Part shown: one piece after another, positions 7,495 through 14,504 of the stretch
How the letters are laid out: every line of letters starts with the position of its first letter
Numbering within the stretch: position 1 is the first letter of the stretch
NCBI GenBank assembly: GCA_964503685.1
Contig: CAZDAW010000053.1
Coordinates: forward strand, 1-21,619
Source: CAZDAW01 sp964503685
Lineage (GTDB): Bacteria; Chloroflexota; Anaerolineae; Anaerolineales; Anaerolineaceae
Reading direction: 5' to 3'
DNA length: 21,619 nt
Notes under the pieces: model-generated
What the model was told of the DNA's origin: nothing
Databases searched by the model: none
What the model saw: the letters and a program-made list of their open reading frames with translations, nothing else
Program-made: the position numbers and the translations under genes

Positions 7495-7888
7495 CCGTCG
7501 ATTCCGCTTCTACCGATGATAATGTTTCATTAACCGTGCTGCTTTCCTCGCGCAGAGAAGCCAGCAATCGTTCAATATGATCTGCATGCTCTGGCGTAGG
7601 ATCCCAATGAAAACGCAACCGTGGAAACGTTCGCAATTCGATTCGCTCGGCCAGGGCATGGCGCAGATAACCGCCGGCATGCCCCAGAGCATTAATAATT
7701 TCCGTCGAACGTTCTGCGCCCTCAACCGCCGAGACATAAATATCGGCAAAGGCCAGTTCGCGATCGACTTTAACTCCGGTAATCGAAATTCCCTCCAGGC
7801 GTGGGTCGCTGACCTCACGAATAATCATTTCCGATAAATCCTGGTGTATTCGATCCGCAATTCTTTGTAAACGTAATTTTGAAGGCAT
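7484..7888 (-). CDS. rbfA: Ribosome-binding factor A
   Basis: RbfA binds the 30S subunit and helps 16S rRNA 5'-end maturation and cold adaptation. The protein is 134 residues, a KH-type fold: RLQRIADRIHQDLSEMI at the start, VSDPRLEGISITGVKV, then FADIYVSAVEG and a C-terminal RFHWDPTPEHADHIERLL. The last residues are an acidic tail without clear homology. An in-frame TTG at 7903 could extend it by five residues, but ATG at 7888 starts MPSKLRLQRIAD, as the family usually does. The Shine-Dalgarno sequence is weak (TTGGAT). It follows infB by 70 bases and overlaps nrnA. Confidence 0.93.
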   Translation of the reverse strand: MPSKLRLQRIADRIHQDLSEMIIREVSDPRLEGISITGVKVDRELAFADIYVSAVEGAERSTEIINALGHAGGYLRHALAERIELRTFPRLRFHWDPTPEHADHIERLLASLREESSTVNETLSSVEAESTDGE

Positions 7889-7958
7889 ATTAAATCCAAT
7901 CAACAGATAAAAGCAAAATTTGCTCGTCTGCCGCCATGTTTAAACAGCACAAAACCAC

Positions 7959-9743
7959 TTACGCTGCTGCCACCTTTTCGAGCGTATAACATTCAATAAC
8001 ATCACCGACTGCAATGTCGTTAAAGCCCTTTACCGAAATACCACATTCGTATCCCTGGCGGACTTCACGGGCGTCTTCTTTTTCTCGCTTCAGCGAAGAA
8101 AACTCTCCGGTAAAGATGACTTTTCCGCCGCGTAAAACACGCGCTTTTGCGTTGCGACGGACTTCACCCTGCGACACTTTACACCCGGCGACATTCCCCA
8201 CTTTTGAAATATGGAAAACTGCCAATACATCCGCCTTTCCGATCACCGTTTCTTTAAGCTCAGGCTCCAGCATGCCCTTGAGCGCCTTTTCCACATCTTC
8301 AATAAGGCGGTAGATAATATCATAGAGACGAATCGATACACCTTCGGCTTCGGCCAGGCGCCTTGCGGCGGTATCGGCCTGGACGCTGAATCCTATGACG
8401 ATTGCCTTCGAAGCAGCGGCCAGGTTCACATCATTCTCACCGATGTTACCGATACCCGAATGCAAGATATTGATGGCAATATCACCAGAATCAATATCCT
8501 TGAGTGAATTGATAATCGGCTCGAGTGAGCCTTGAACATCAGCTTTGATGATGAGACTTAATTCGCGGGTTTCGCCGGCCTTAAAAGACTCAAACAACTC
8601 TTCAAGGGTCGCTTTGGGACGGGCAGCTTCGACGTGCTGGGTATTCTTTGCTTCCTGAACCATCATGCGGCCTTCACGTTCTGTCTCTACAACCTGGAAT
8701 AACTCTCCTGCCTGGGGAACATCGCTCAAACCCATCACGGATACCGGCGTCGAGGGACCAGCTTTGCGAATACGCTTTCCGTGAAAATCGAACATGGCGC
8801 GCAACTTCCCACATGCTGATCCGGCAACAACTATATCGCCAACCTGAAGCGTACCATTTTGCACTAAAAACGTCGCCACGGGGCCTTTTGCTTTATCCAG
8901 TTCAGCTTCAATGACGGTTCCGATAACCTTACCCGCCGGATTGGAACGAATATCAATATTATCTGCCACCAATAAAATCGCTTCCAGCAGATCTTCAATC
9001 CCCTTCTTTTGCTTGGCTGATACCGGAACGACAATTGTGTCGCCTTCCCAATCATCCGGTACAAGGCCATTTTCCGCCAGTTCTGTTTTCACCCGATCAG
9101 GGTTAGCATCGGGACGATCAATTTTATTTAGTGCGACGATGATTGGAACACGGGCTGCCTTGGCGTGAGCAATAGCCTCTTTGGTTTGGGGCATCACACC
9201 ATCATTGGCAGCCACCACCAGCACAACAATATCAGCGCCCTGGGCGCCGCGGGCGCGCATCGCGGTAAATGCCGCATGGCCTGGGGTATCCAAAAAAGTG
9301 ATTAAACGGCCACGATGTTCTACCTGATAAGCGCCTATATGTTGGGTAATGCCGCCTGCTTCACCGGCAGCAACTTCAGTATGGCGAATAGCATCCAACA
9401 GTGTGGTTTTGCCATGATCAACGTGACCCAAAATCGTGATCACTGGAGGACGAGCAATCAATAAAGAAGGATCCTCGTCCATAATCAATCGTCGCCAAAG
9501 CGGTATTTCCCCAACCGCTCTTTCTTCGGGTTGCTGCGGCGTTTGAAGTGCAACTTCATAGCCTAGCTCTGACGCCACAACTGCCGCTGTATCGAAATCT
9601 ATTTGCTGGTTGATATTGGCCATAACCCCATTGGCCATTAACACTTTGATCACCTGAATTGGGCTGGTTTGTATCATTTGCGCCAGATCTCTGACAACAA
9701 TACTGGCCGGTAATTCGATTTTATTTCGCCCATTATCGCTCAT
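7959..9743 (-). CDS. infB: Translation initiation factor IF-2 (short form)
   Basis: GTPase that brings initiator fMet-tRNA to the 30S subunit and promotes 50S joining. The 594-residue protein has one IF2_N helical module (about 10-62) and only a short linker, then the G domain: G1 GHVDHGKTT (106-114), G3 DTPGH (152-156), G4 NKID (206-209) and G5 VSAK (about 240). Domains II-IV follow, ending ECYTLEKV. The long charged N-terminal region of enterobacterial IF-2 is absent, giving a compact factor like that of Thermus. The Shine-Dalgarno sequence is excellent: AAAGGAGG six bases before the ATG. It is preceded by a 152-base gap with inverted repeats, unlike the tight spacing elsewhere in the operon. 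Confidence 0.97.
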   Translation of the reverse strand: MSDNGRNKIELPASIVVRDLAQMIQTSPIQVIKVLMANGVMANINQQIDFDTAAVVASELGYEVALQTPQQPEERAVGEIPLWRRLIMDEDPSLLIARPPVITILGHVDHGKTTLLDAIRHTEVAAGEAGGITQHIGAYQVEHRGRLITFLDTPGHAAFTAMRARGAQGADIVVLVVAANDGVMPQTKEAIAHAKAARVPIIVALNKIDRPDANPDRVKTELAENGLVPDDWEGDTIVVPVSAKQKKGIEDLLEAILLVADNIDIRSNPAGKVIGTVIEAELDKAKGPVATFLVQNGTLQVGDIVVAGSACGKLRAMFDFHGKRIRKAGPSTPVSVMGLSDVPQAGELFQVVETEREGRMMVQEAKNTQHVEAARPKATLEELFESFKAGETRELSLIIKADVQGSLEPIINSLKDIDSGDIAINILHSGIGNIGENDVNLAAASKAIVIGFSVQADTAARRLAEAEGVSIRLYDIIYRLIEDVEKALKGMLEPELKETVIGKADVLAVFHISKVGNVAGCKVSQGEVRRNAKARVLRGGKVIFTGEFSSLKREKEDAREVRQGYECGISVKGFNDIAVGDVIECYTLEKVAAA

Positions 9744-9895
9744 GAGGTACCTCCTTTATAATGCACCTGGTCGGTGCCCCCCGAAAACAGATTTAAATGG
9801 CACACAAATTCTGCCAATAATTCCTTTCGGATAGGGTTTTCTATGTCGGGCCCCAATAAGCCTGTCAGGTGAATGAATTAATGATTCATCTCGCC
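9744..9895 (-). other. infB leader / ylxR-infB intergenic region with inverted repeats
   Basis: This 152-base gap holds a 7-base inverted repeat (GATAGGG 9900-9894 with CCCTATC 9836-9830) enclosing a small hairpin ATGAAT-CATTA-ATTCAT (9889-9873). Closer to infB is a weak hairpin GCACC/GGTGC just before the Shine-Dalgarno sequence. No T-run follows any of these, so they do not look like terminators. Some structural role in the infB message is possible but unproven. Confidence 0.3.
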
Positions 9896-10270
9896 CTATC
9901 CACTCATACTATCCTGGGACCGCGCCTGCTGCGAAGTTTTCACTTCACTGACAGCAGATATTGCCGTTTTTTCCACACCTGCTTCTTCAACAGGCAAGGT
10001 CGCCATGAAATTCAACAACCTTTCCCGGTCTGCCGGGGTCAGGTCTGTCTTCAAAGCATGCGCCAAAGCGCCCTTCAGACCCACTTCCCAGCATGGAAGA
10101 TGGTCGTGCAAGTATGCACCCCGGCCCGCTGCTTTACCAGTTGGATCAATCATAACTCCTTGAGGAGTCTTCACCAGACGGATCATTGTCCGCTTGGGAA
10201 GCACCATTCTACATCCAACACAGGTCCGTTGTGGTACATGCCTGGTTCGCTTAAGCTTTTTTGCAGTCAC
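9896..10270 (-). CDS. rnpM: YlxR-family RNA-binding protein (RnpM)
   Basis: YlxR proteins are small RNA-binding proteins encoded between nusA and infB; B. subtilis YlxR (RnpM) binds and modulates RNase P. The family hallmark RTCVGCR lies at 15-21 and GRGAYLH at 49-55, followed by the usual C-terminal helix (GALAHALK). The protein is 124 residues, about 30 longer than many homologs because of a Ser/Glu-rich tail. The start is GTG at 10270, with a purine-rich AGAGAAAGAGG directly upstream; no in-frame ATG precedes the conserved core. It lies 40 bases after nusA. Confidence 0.9.
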   Translation of the reverse strand: MTAKKLKRTRHVPQRTCVGCRMVLPKRTMIRLVKTPQGVMIDPTGKAAGRGAYLHDHLPCWEVGLKGALAHALKTDLTPADRERLLNFMATLPVEEAGVEKTAISAVSEVKTSQQARSQDSMSG

Positions 10271-10310
10271 CTCTTTCTCTCTGATTTACATCTACTCGAT
10301 CTTTATCGAT

Positions 10311-12248
10311 CTACCATTCTTCCCATCCGCCATCACCACGTTTGTGCTTCCGGCGAACAAGGGTGATATCGCGATCCGGATCATATTCAACAGCAATGTG
10401 TTTTTTCTTTTTCTTCTTGTCTTTCTTCTTCAAATCATCGTCGTCTTCATCTTCAATCACTTCTTCAGTGCGAAGCGCGTCCGGCGACAATGCAAATAAC
10501 TCTTCAAGTGATAATTTCGATTCGCTTTCCTCTTCAATTTCGCCTTCTGCGACCTCCTCCGCGCCTGCAACAGCTTCAACAACTGGCTCTTCAATTCCAG
10601 ATGAGACGGCTGCTTCCTCTTTGGTTTCAACCGTTTCGACAACGGCTTCTTCAATCGCTGCCGGTTCAACGATGCTCTCAGTTACAATTGCCTCAGGTTC
10701 AGCTTCAACAACCGCTTCAACTGTTGTCTCGCTGACCAGTTCAGGTTCAGACAGGGTAAACCGCTCTTCAAGCGCTGAAATTTCCTGCATGGCCTTCGGC
10801 CCAATTCCCTGAAGCTTTAAGATATTATCCGAATCCAACTTGAGCTGGAGCAATAAACTGCCGATTGTTTCGTAACCTGCCTCAAGCAGAGTGTAATAAA
10901 CGTGATCGGATAAACCTGCGCCATCCAGGGGCGTCTCAAAAGTTTCTGCCGGTATTGCCGCTCGGGCAGCTTCAACGCGAGCATCTTCAACTTTCTTTTC
11001 AGCCTTCTGCTGGCTCGAAACCCCTCGTTCAATCCGGTCAACAAACTTGGCGAGCATATCATATTCTTCCGGCGTCAATGGTCGCCCTTCACCCTTCTTG
11101 GCAAGGAGCTTGTCAATCTCGGGTAATTTTGCGGCTTCAGCTTCAGAAATGGCTGCCATCGCCGGATCGGTCGTAACTCGCTGGTAAACATCCAGCGCGG
11201 CTTCAGAAAGGCTCTTGATATCAATCCGCCATCCGGTCAATTTGGCAGCCAGACGGGCGTTCTGCCCATCGCGGCCGATTGCCAGGCTGAGCTGATCTTC
11301 AGGGACAACAACTGTTGCGGTTTTCAAGCCACCCACACGCTCATTCAGATAAACGCCGCTGACACGCGCCGGGCTGATTGCCTTGGCGATATAGGCCACC
11401 GGATCCGGATTCCATTCAATCACGTCGATCTTTTCGTCATGCAGCTCACGCACTATGGCCTGAATCCGGACGCCGCGAATTCCTACACAGGCCCCCACCG
11501 GGTCGATTCCCGATTGTGTGGCTGCCACAGCCACTTTGGCGCGCTCACCCGGTTCACGAGCAATCGAACGAATTTCAACTATCCCATGATAAATTTCTGG
11601 CACTTCGTTTTCGAGCAGGCGGCGCAAAAAATTACGATGCCCTCGAGACAGGATAATTTGCGGTGTACGCGTCGCCTCACGCTTGATCTCCAACACCAGG
11701 GCGCGCACGCGGTCATGAACGCGGAAACGTTCGCCAGGGATCATTTCTTTGCGCGGCATGATCCCTTCAGCTTTCATATCCAGGCCCAACGTAACTGCCT
11801 GGCTGTTAACTGCCTGAACGACGCCGCTGATGATTTCACCCATTTGCTTCTCGAAAAAGTCAAGCTGCGCCTGGCGTTCCGCATCACGAATTCGTTGTTG
11901 AATAACCTGGCGAGCGGTTTGAGCAGCAACCCGACCAAAATCTTTGGGGGTCGTCTCAACAATTACCATCATACCCACTTGAGCATTTTCATCCACTTTG
12001 CGGGCGCTTTCAAGGCTAACTTCGGTGCGTTCATCTTGAACGACCTCAACCACTTCCTTCTCAGCGAAGATCTCCATCGCTCCAGTTTCAGGGTCAATCT
12101 TTGCTTCAATATGCTGGGCATTTGAGGCATTAACTGCCCGCCGGTAGGCTGAAACCATTGCGGATTCGATAGCCCGCAAGATTACATCCTTAGGCAACTG
12201 TTTTTCTTCTAACACTTCGTTAAAAGCCAGCGTGAATTCGTTTTTCAT
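10311..12248 (-). CDS. nusA: Transcription termination/antitermination factor NusA with long acidic C-terminal tail
   Basis: NusA binds RNA polymerase and nascent RNA and affects pausing, intrinsic termination and antitermination. In the 645-residue protein, residues 1-130 are the RNAP-binding domain (MKNEFTLAFNEVLEEKQLPKD), about 135-200 an S1 domain, about 205-350 two KH domains (GACVGIRGVRIQAI and LAIGRDGQNARLAAKL), and 445-495 a helix-hairpin-helix-like segment (LQGIGPKAMQEI). Then comes an unusual tail: about 100 residues rich in Glu, Val and Ala (500-606), a lysine run (607-616) and a well-ordered-looking end VEYDPDRDITLVRRKHKR (619-636). The start at 12248 is chosen because the N-terminus matches the family and GGAG lies upstream; the frame is open for 30 further codons inside the leader. 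It is the first gene of the operon here, and rimP, its usual upstream partner, is absent. Confidence 0.96.
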   Translation of the reverse strand: MKNEFTLAFNEVLEEKQLPKDVILRAIESAMVSAYRRAVNASNAQHIEAKIDPETGAMEIFAEKEVVEVVQDERTEVSLESARKVDENAQVGMMVIVETTPKDFGRVAAQTARQVIQQRIRDAERQAQLDFFEKQMGEIISGVVQAVNSQAVTLGLDMKAEGIMPRKEMIPGERFRVHDRVRALVLEIKREATRTPQIILSRGHRNFLRRLLENEVPEIYHGIVEIRSIAREPGERAKVAVAATQSGIDPVGACVGIRGVRIQAIVRELHDEKIDVIEWNPDPVAYIAKAISPARVSGVYLNERVGGLKTATVVVPEDQLSLAIGRDGQNARLAAKLTGWRIDIKSLSEAALDVYQRVTTDPAMAAISEAEAAKLPEIDKLLAKKGEGRPLTPEEYDMLAKFVDRIERGVSSQQKAEKKVEDARVEAARAAIPAETFETPLDGAGLSDHVYYTLLEAGYETIGSLLLQLKLDSDNILKLQGIGPKAMQEISALEERFTLSEPELVSETTVEAVVEAEPEAIVTESIVEPAAIEEAVVETVETKEEAAVSSGIEEPVVEAVAGAEEVAEGEIEEESESKLSLEELFALSPDALRTEEVIEDEDDDDLKKKDKKKKKKHIAVEYDPDRDITLVRRKHKRGDGGWEEW

Positions 12249-12299
12249 TCCTAAACTTTCTCCAACTATTTTACGTTCTGATAACCCTTTATAAGCAGA

Positions 12300-12320
12300 A
12301 AAGTGGGGGCTGCCCACTTT
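12300..12320 (-). promoter_or_regulatory. Terminator-like hairpin in the nusA leader (possible attenuator)
   Basis: On the - strand AAAGTGGG and CCCACTTT form an 8-bp stem with a 5-base loop, followed by TCTGCTT. It lies between the nusA promoter and start codon. NusA is known to control its own operon through leader terminators in other bacteria, so an attenuation role is plausible. The U-tract is short, so terminator strength is uncertain. Confidence 0.5.
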
Positions 12321-12359
12321 CCTCATCAACGATATCAATACACCTAGTAATGCAGTCCT

Positions 12360-12388
12360 ATTTTAGCATACATCTTATGGGGTTGCAA
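12360..12388 (-). promoter_or_regulatory. nusA operon promoter with extended -10
   Basis: The -35 TTGCAA (12388-12383) and -10 TAAAAT (12365-12360) are spaced by 17 bases, with TGC just before the -10 box (extended -10). The predicted start near 12353 gives a leader of about 105 bases that includes the hairpin at 12300-12320. Confidence 0.65.
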
Positions 12389-12426
12389 GGTTAAAAAGCC
12401 GAAAAATTATTGATAAAGACAACCCA

Positions 12427-12457
12427 TTGTGTATCGGATAATCATTCCGATTATAAT
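12427..12457 (+). promoter_or_regulatory. Promoter candidate with palindromic spacer, divergent from nusA
   Basis: A perfect TATAAT (12452-12457) lies 19 bases after a weak TTGTGT. The spacer contains the inverted repeat ATCGGA-N7-TCCGAT (12433-12438, 12446-12451), an operator-like arrangement that a repressor could occupy. It faces the small gene at 12485. Confidence 0.45.
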
Positions 12458-12484
12458 ACCAACTAATGAACAAAAGGACTCCTT

Positions 12485-12768
12485 ATGAAAGACGAAACCC
12501 GATTCAGCCGGGTGGAACGAACAAAAAACAGGCCAGAATCTGCTGCGATCCAATGAACCGCTGGATTGATCTGCTGACCGGGAGCAAGGATTCTTTGACT
12601 GTATCACTTCACAAATGGTTGCACAAGGTACTGCCCACCTGGGTTGATTACCGCCCAATTAATGCTATGCAGATGTTAGTGACTGCCAGGTTTGCAATCG
12701 AAAGGAGCATTGAAACAAGCATCTGGACACTACCCACTGATATTTTGCTCGCAGCCGCTCCTGAATAA
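12485..12768 (+). CDS. Small hypothetical gene, apparently frameshifted at an A-AAA-AAC heptamer
   Basis: I do not recognise a family. The ATG at 12485 has a good Shine-Dalgarno sequence (AAGGA, six bases upstream) and sits about 20 bases after a likely transcript start. In that frame the peptide MKDETRFSRVERTKN... stops at 12556 after 23 codons. The -1 frame is open from 12466 to the stop at 12768 and looks coding in composition (MNRWIDLLTGSKDS..., IERSIETSIWTL). The A6C tract at 12523-12529 is read as A-AAA-AAC in the first frame, a classic -1 slippery heptamer; slipping there would give one protein of about 94 residues. Alternatives are a one-base sequencing or assembly error in the A6 run, a decayed gene, or two coupled ORFs (the first stop overlaps the ATG at 12553 as ATGA). 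The rest of the 12389-12774 stretch holds only promoter elements. Confidence 0.35.
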
Positions 12769-12774
12769 ATGGTA

Positions 12775-12802
12775 TTGAATTCTGGTGTATGATTGATACA
12801 AT
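12775..12802 (+). promoter_or_regulatory. Promoter candidate for the alpha-glucosidase gene
   Basis: TTGAAT (12775-12780) and TACAAT (12797-12802) are spaced by 16 bases. The predicted start near 12809 would leave a leader of about 35 bases before the ATG at 12845. Confidence 0.5.
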
Positions 12803-12844
12803 TCGATCTCGACTTATCAAATTCTATCGATGGAAGGATATCTC

Positions 12845-14449
12845 ATGACTGAATCAACTCTTTGGTGGCGTGATGGCGTGATTTACCAAATTTATCCCCG
12901 TTCTTTTGCAGACAGCAACGGCGATGGCATCGGCGACTTACCCGGCATCACTTCCCATCTCGATTACCTGGCAGATCTGGGAATAGATGCCATCTGGCTA
13001 TCTCCAATATACCCTTCCCCTGACGCCGACTTCGGCTACGATGTCAGCAATTATGTGGATATCGCTCCCCATTTTGGAAACCTGAAAGACTTTGACAGGT
13101 TGGTTGCAGAAGCTCACCGCCGGAATATCCATATCATCATGGATATGGTTTTCAATCACACCTCTGACCAGCATCCCTGGTTTCAGGCTTCGCGCAGCTC
13201 GCGTGATAATCCTTATCATGACTGGTATATGTGGTGTGACCCCAAACCAGGTGGGGGGCCCCCTAACAACTGGCAGTCAGTGTTTGGCGGTGGGGGCTGG
13301 GAATATGATCCCGGCCTGGGACAATATTATTTTCACATGTTTGTCAAAGAACAACCCGATCTCAACTGGCGCAATCCCAAAGTCAAACAAGCCGTACTTG
13401 ACGCTTATCGCTTCTGGCTTGACCGCGGTGTTGACGGCTTCAGATTGGATGTTTTCAATGTTTACTACAAACACGCCAGCCTGCCCGATAACCCACCCCG
13501 GTTCGGGATACGGGGATTTGACCGCCAGAGGCACATCTATGATTGCGACCAACCCGAAATGCACACCTTTCTGGCCGAATTAAGGGCATTGCTGGACTCG
13601 TATCCTGAACGCTATGCTGTTGGAGAAACATTCCTGGAATCGACCGAAAAAGCCGCCTCTTATTGCGGTGCAGATCGTTTGCATGCCACTTTTGATTTTA
13701 GCTTTACCAGTTGCAAATGGAATCCACGCCAATACTTGAAAACGATCATGAATTGGGAAAAGGCATTAGGCCCCAATAAGTGGCCTAACTATGTGCTCAA
13801 CAACCATGATGTTGTTCGTTCGGCAACCCGTTACGGCTGGCATGGAAATGACGCGCCGGCCAAAGTTGCCCAGGCCATGTTGCTGACTTTACGCGGCACA
13901 CCTTTCATGTATTATGGCGAAGAGATTGGTATGCAAGATATCCGGTTGCGCCGGGATGAAATTCTCGACCCGCCCGGCAAACGTTACTGGCCGTTTTATA
14001 AAGGGCGCGACGGCTGCCGCTCGCCGATGCAATGGAATGACACACAAAACGCTGGATTTGGCCTGGGTAAGCCCTGGCTGCCAGTTCACCCCAACTACAT
14101 CGAACGCAACGTTCAGGCGCAATCAGCCGACCCCGAATCGTTGCTCAATTTCACCCGCCGGTTAATCCAACTCCGGAGAAAAACGCCGGCGTTGTACTGT
14201 GGATCATTCACACCTCTGACAGAGGATCCCAAAAATGTTCTCGCCTATCTGCGTCAGAGCGGTCACCAGAAAGCGCTGATCGTTTTGAACTTCAGCAATT
14301 CCGTGCAAAAGATCAGGCTAAATGAGTCTGTGATAAAAGAAAATACCTGGAAATTAACGCTTTCGAGCGACCCACTGAACGTACCAGAATTAGTTACGAA
14401 TGAATTGATGCTGAACCCGTATCAGGTAAATATTTACACATCAGAATAA
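12845..14449 (+). CDS. GH13 alpha-glucosidase (oligo-1,6-glucosidase-like)
   Basis: Cytoplasmic glycoside hydrolase that releases glucose from the non-reducing ends of short alpha-glucans. The 534-residue protein begins LWWRDGVIYQIYPRSFADSN, typical of the family. The GH13 regions are present: DMVFNHTSDQHPW (region I), GFRLDVFN with nucleophile Asp202 (II), VGETFL with acid/base Glu261 (III) and NNHDV with Asp322 (IV). The C-terminal beta domain covers about the last 90 residues. The residue after the nucleophile is Val203, as in isomaltases and oligo-1,6-glucosidases rather than maltases, so alpha-1,6 preference is possible (inference). There is no signal peptide. ATG at 12845 is preferred over 12830 because GGAAGGA lies six bases upstream of it. 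It seems a single-gene unit; no sugar transporter or regulator is nearby. No clear terminator follows before the convergent lipoprotein gene. Confidence 0.9.
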   Translation: MTESTLWWRDGVIYQIYPRSFADSNGDGIGDLPGITSHLDYLADLGIDAIWLSPIYPSPDADFGYDVSNYVDIAPHFGNLKDFDRLVAEAHRRNIHIIMDMVFNHTSDQHPWFQASRSSRDNPYHDWYMWCDPKPGGGPPNNWQSVFGGGGWEYDPGLGQYYFHMFVKEQPDLNWRNPKVKQAVLDAYRFWLDRGVDGFRLDVFNVYYKHASLPDNPPRFGIRGFDRQRHIYDCDQPEMHTFLAELRALLDSYPERYAVGETFLESTEKAASYCGADRLHATFDFSFTSCKWNPRQYLKTIMNWEKALGPNKWPNYVLNNHDVVRSATRYGWHGNDAPAKVAQAMLLTLRGTPFMYYGEEIGMQDIRLRRDEILDPPGKRYWPFYKGRDGCRSPMQWNDTQNAGFGLGKPWLPVHPNYIERNVQAQSADPESLLNFTRRLIQLRRKTPALYCGSFTPLTEDPKNVLAYLRQSGHQKALIVLNFSNSVQKIRLNESVIKENTWKLTLSSDPLNVPELVTNELMLNPYQVNIYTSE

Positions 14450-14504
14450 ACATCGGAAAATTTTCAACACCCCCATAAATTGACGCACCGGCAGGCCGAT
14501 AGAT

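Noticed and set aside
10342..10812. Ser-rich open frame on the + strand
   Set aside because: It is the antisense image of the Glu/Lys-rich tail of nusA; the low-complexity Ser and Phe runs come from that.
11439..12125. 228-codon open frame on the + strand
   Set aside because: It lies wholly antisense to the S1/KH-coding part of nusA, has no ribosome-binding site, and its translation resembles no family.
12249..12338. N-terminal extension of the NusA frame
   Set aside because: These codons contain the leader hairpin and do not match NusA; the family start MKNEFTLAF is at 12248.
12407..12658. 83-codon open frame on the - strand upstream of nusA
   Set aside because: It has no ribosome-binding site, crosses a divergent promoter region, and its composition is not convincing.
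14450..14504. Possible terminator after the alpha-glucosidase gene
   Set aside because: Only the short palindrome GAAAATTTTC is seen; there is no GC stem with a T-run.
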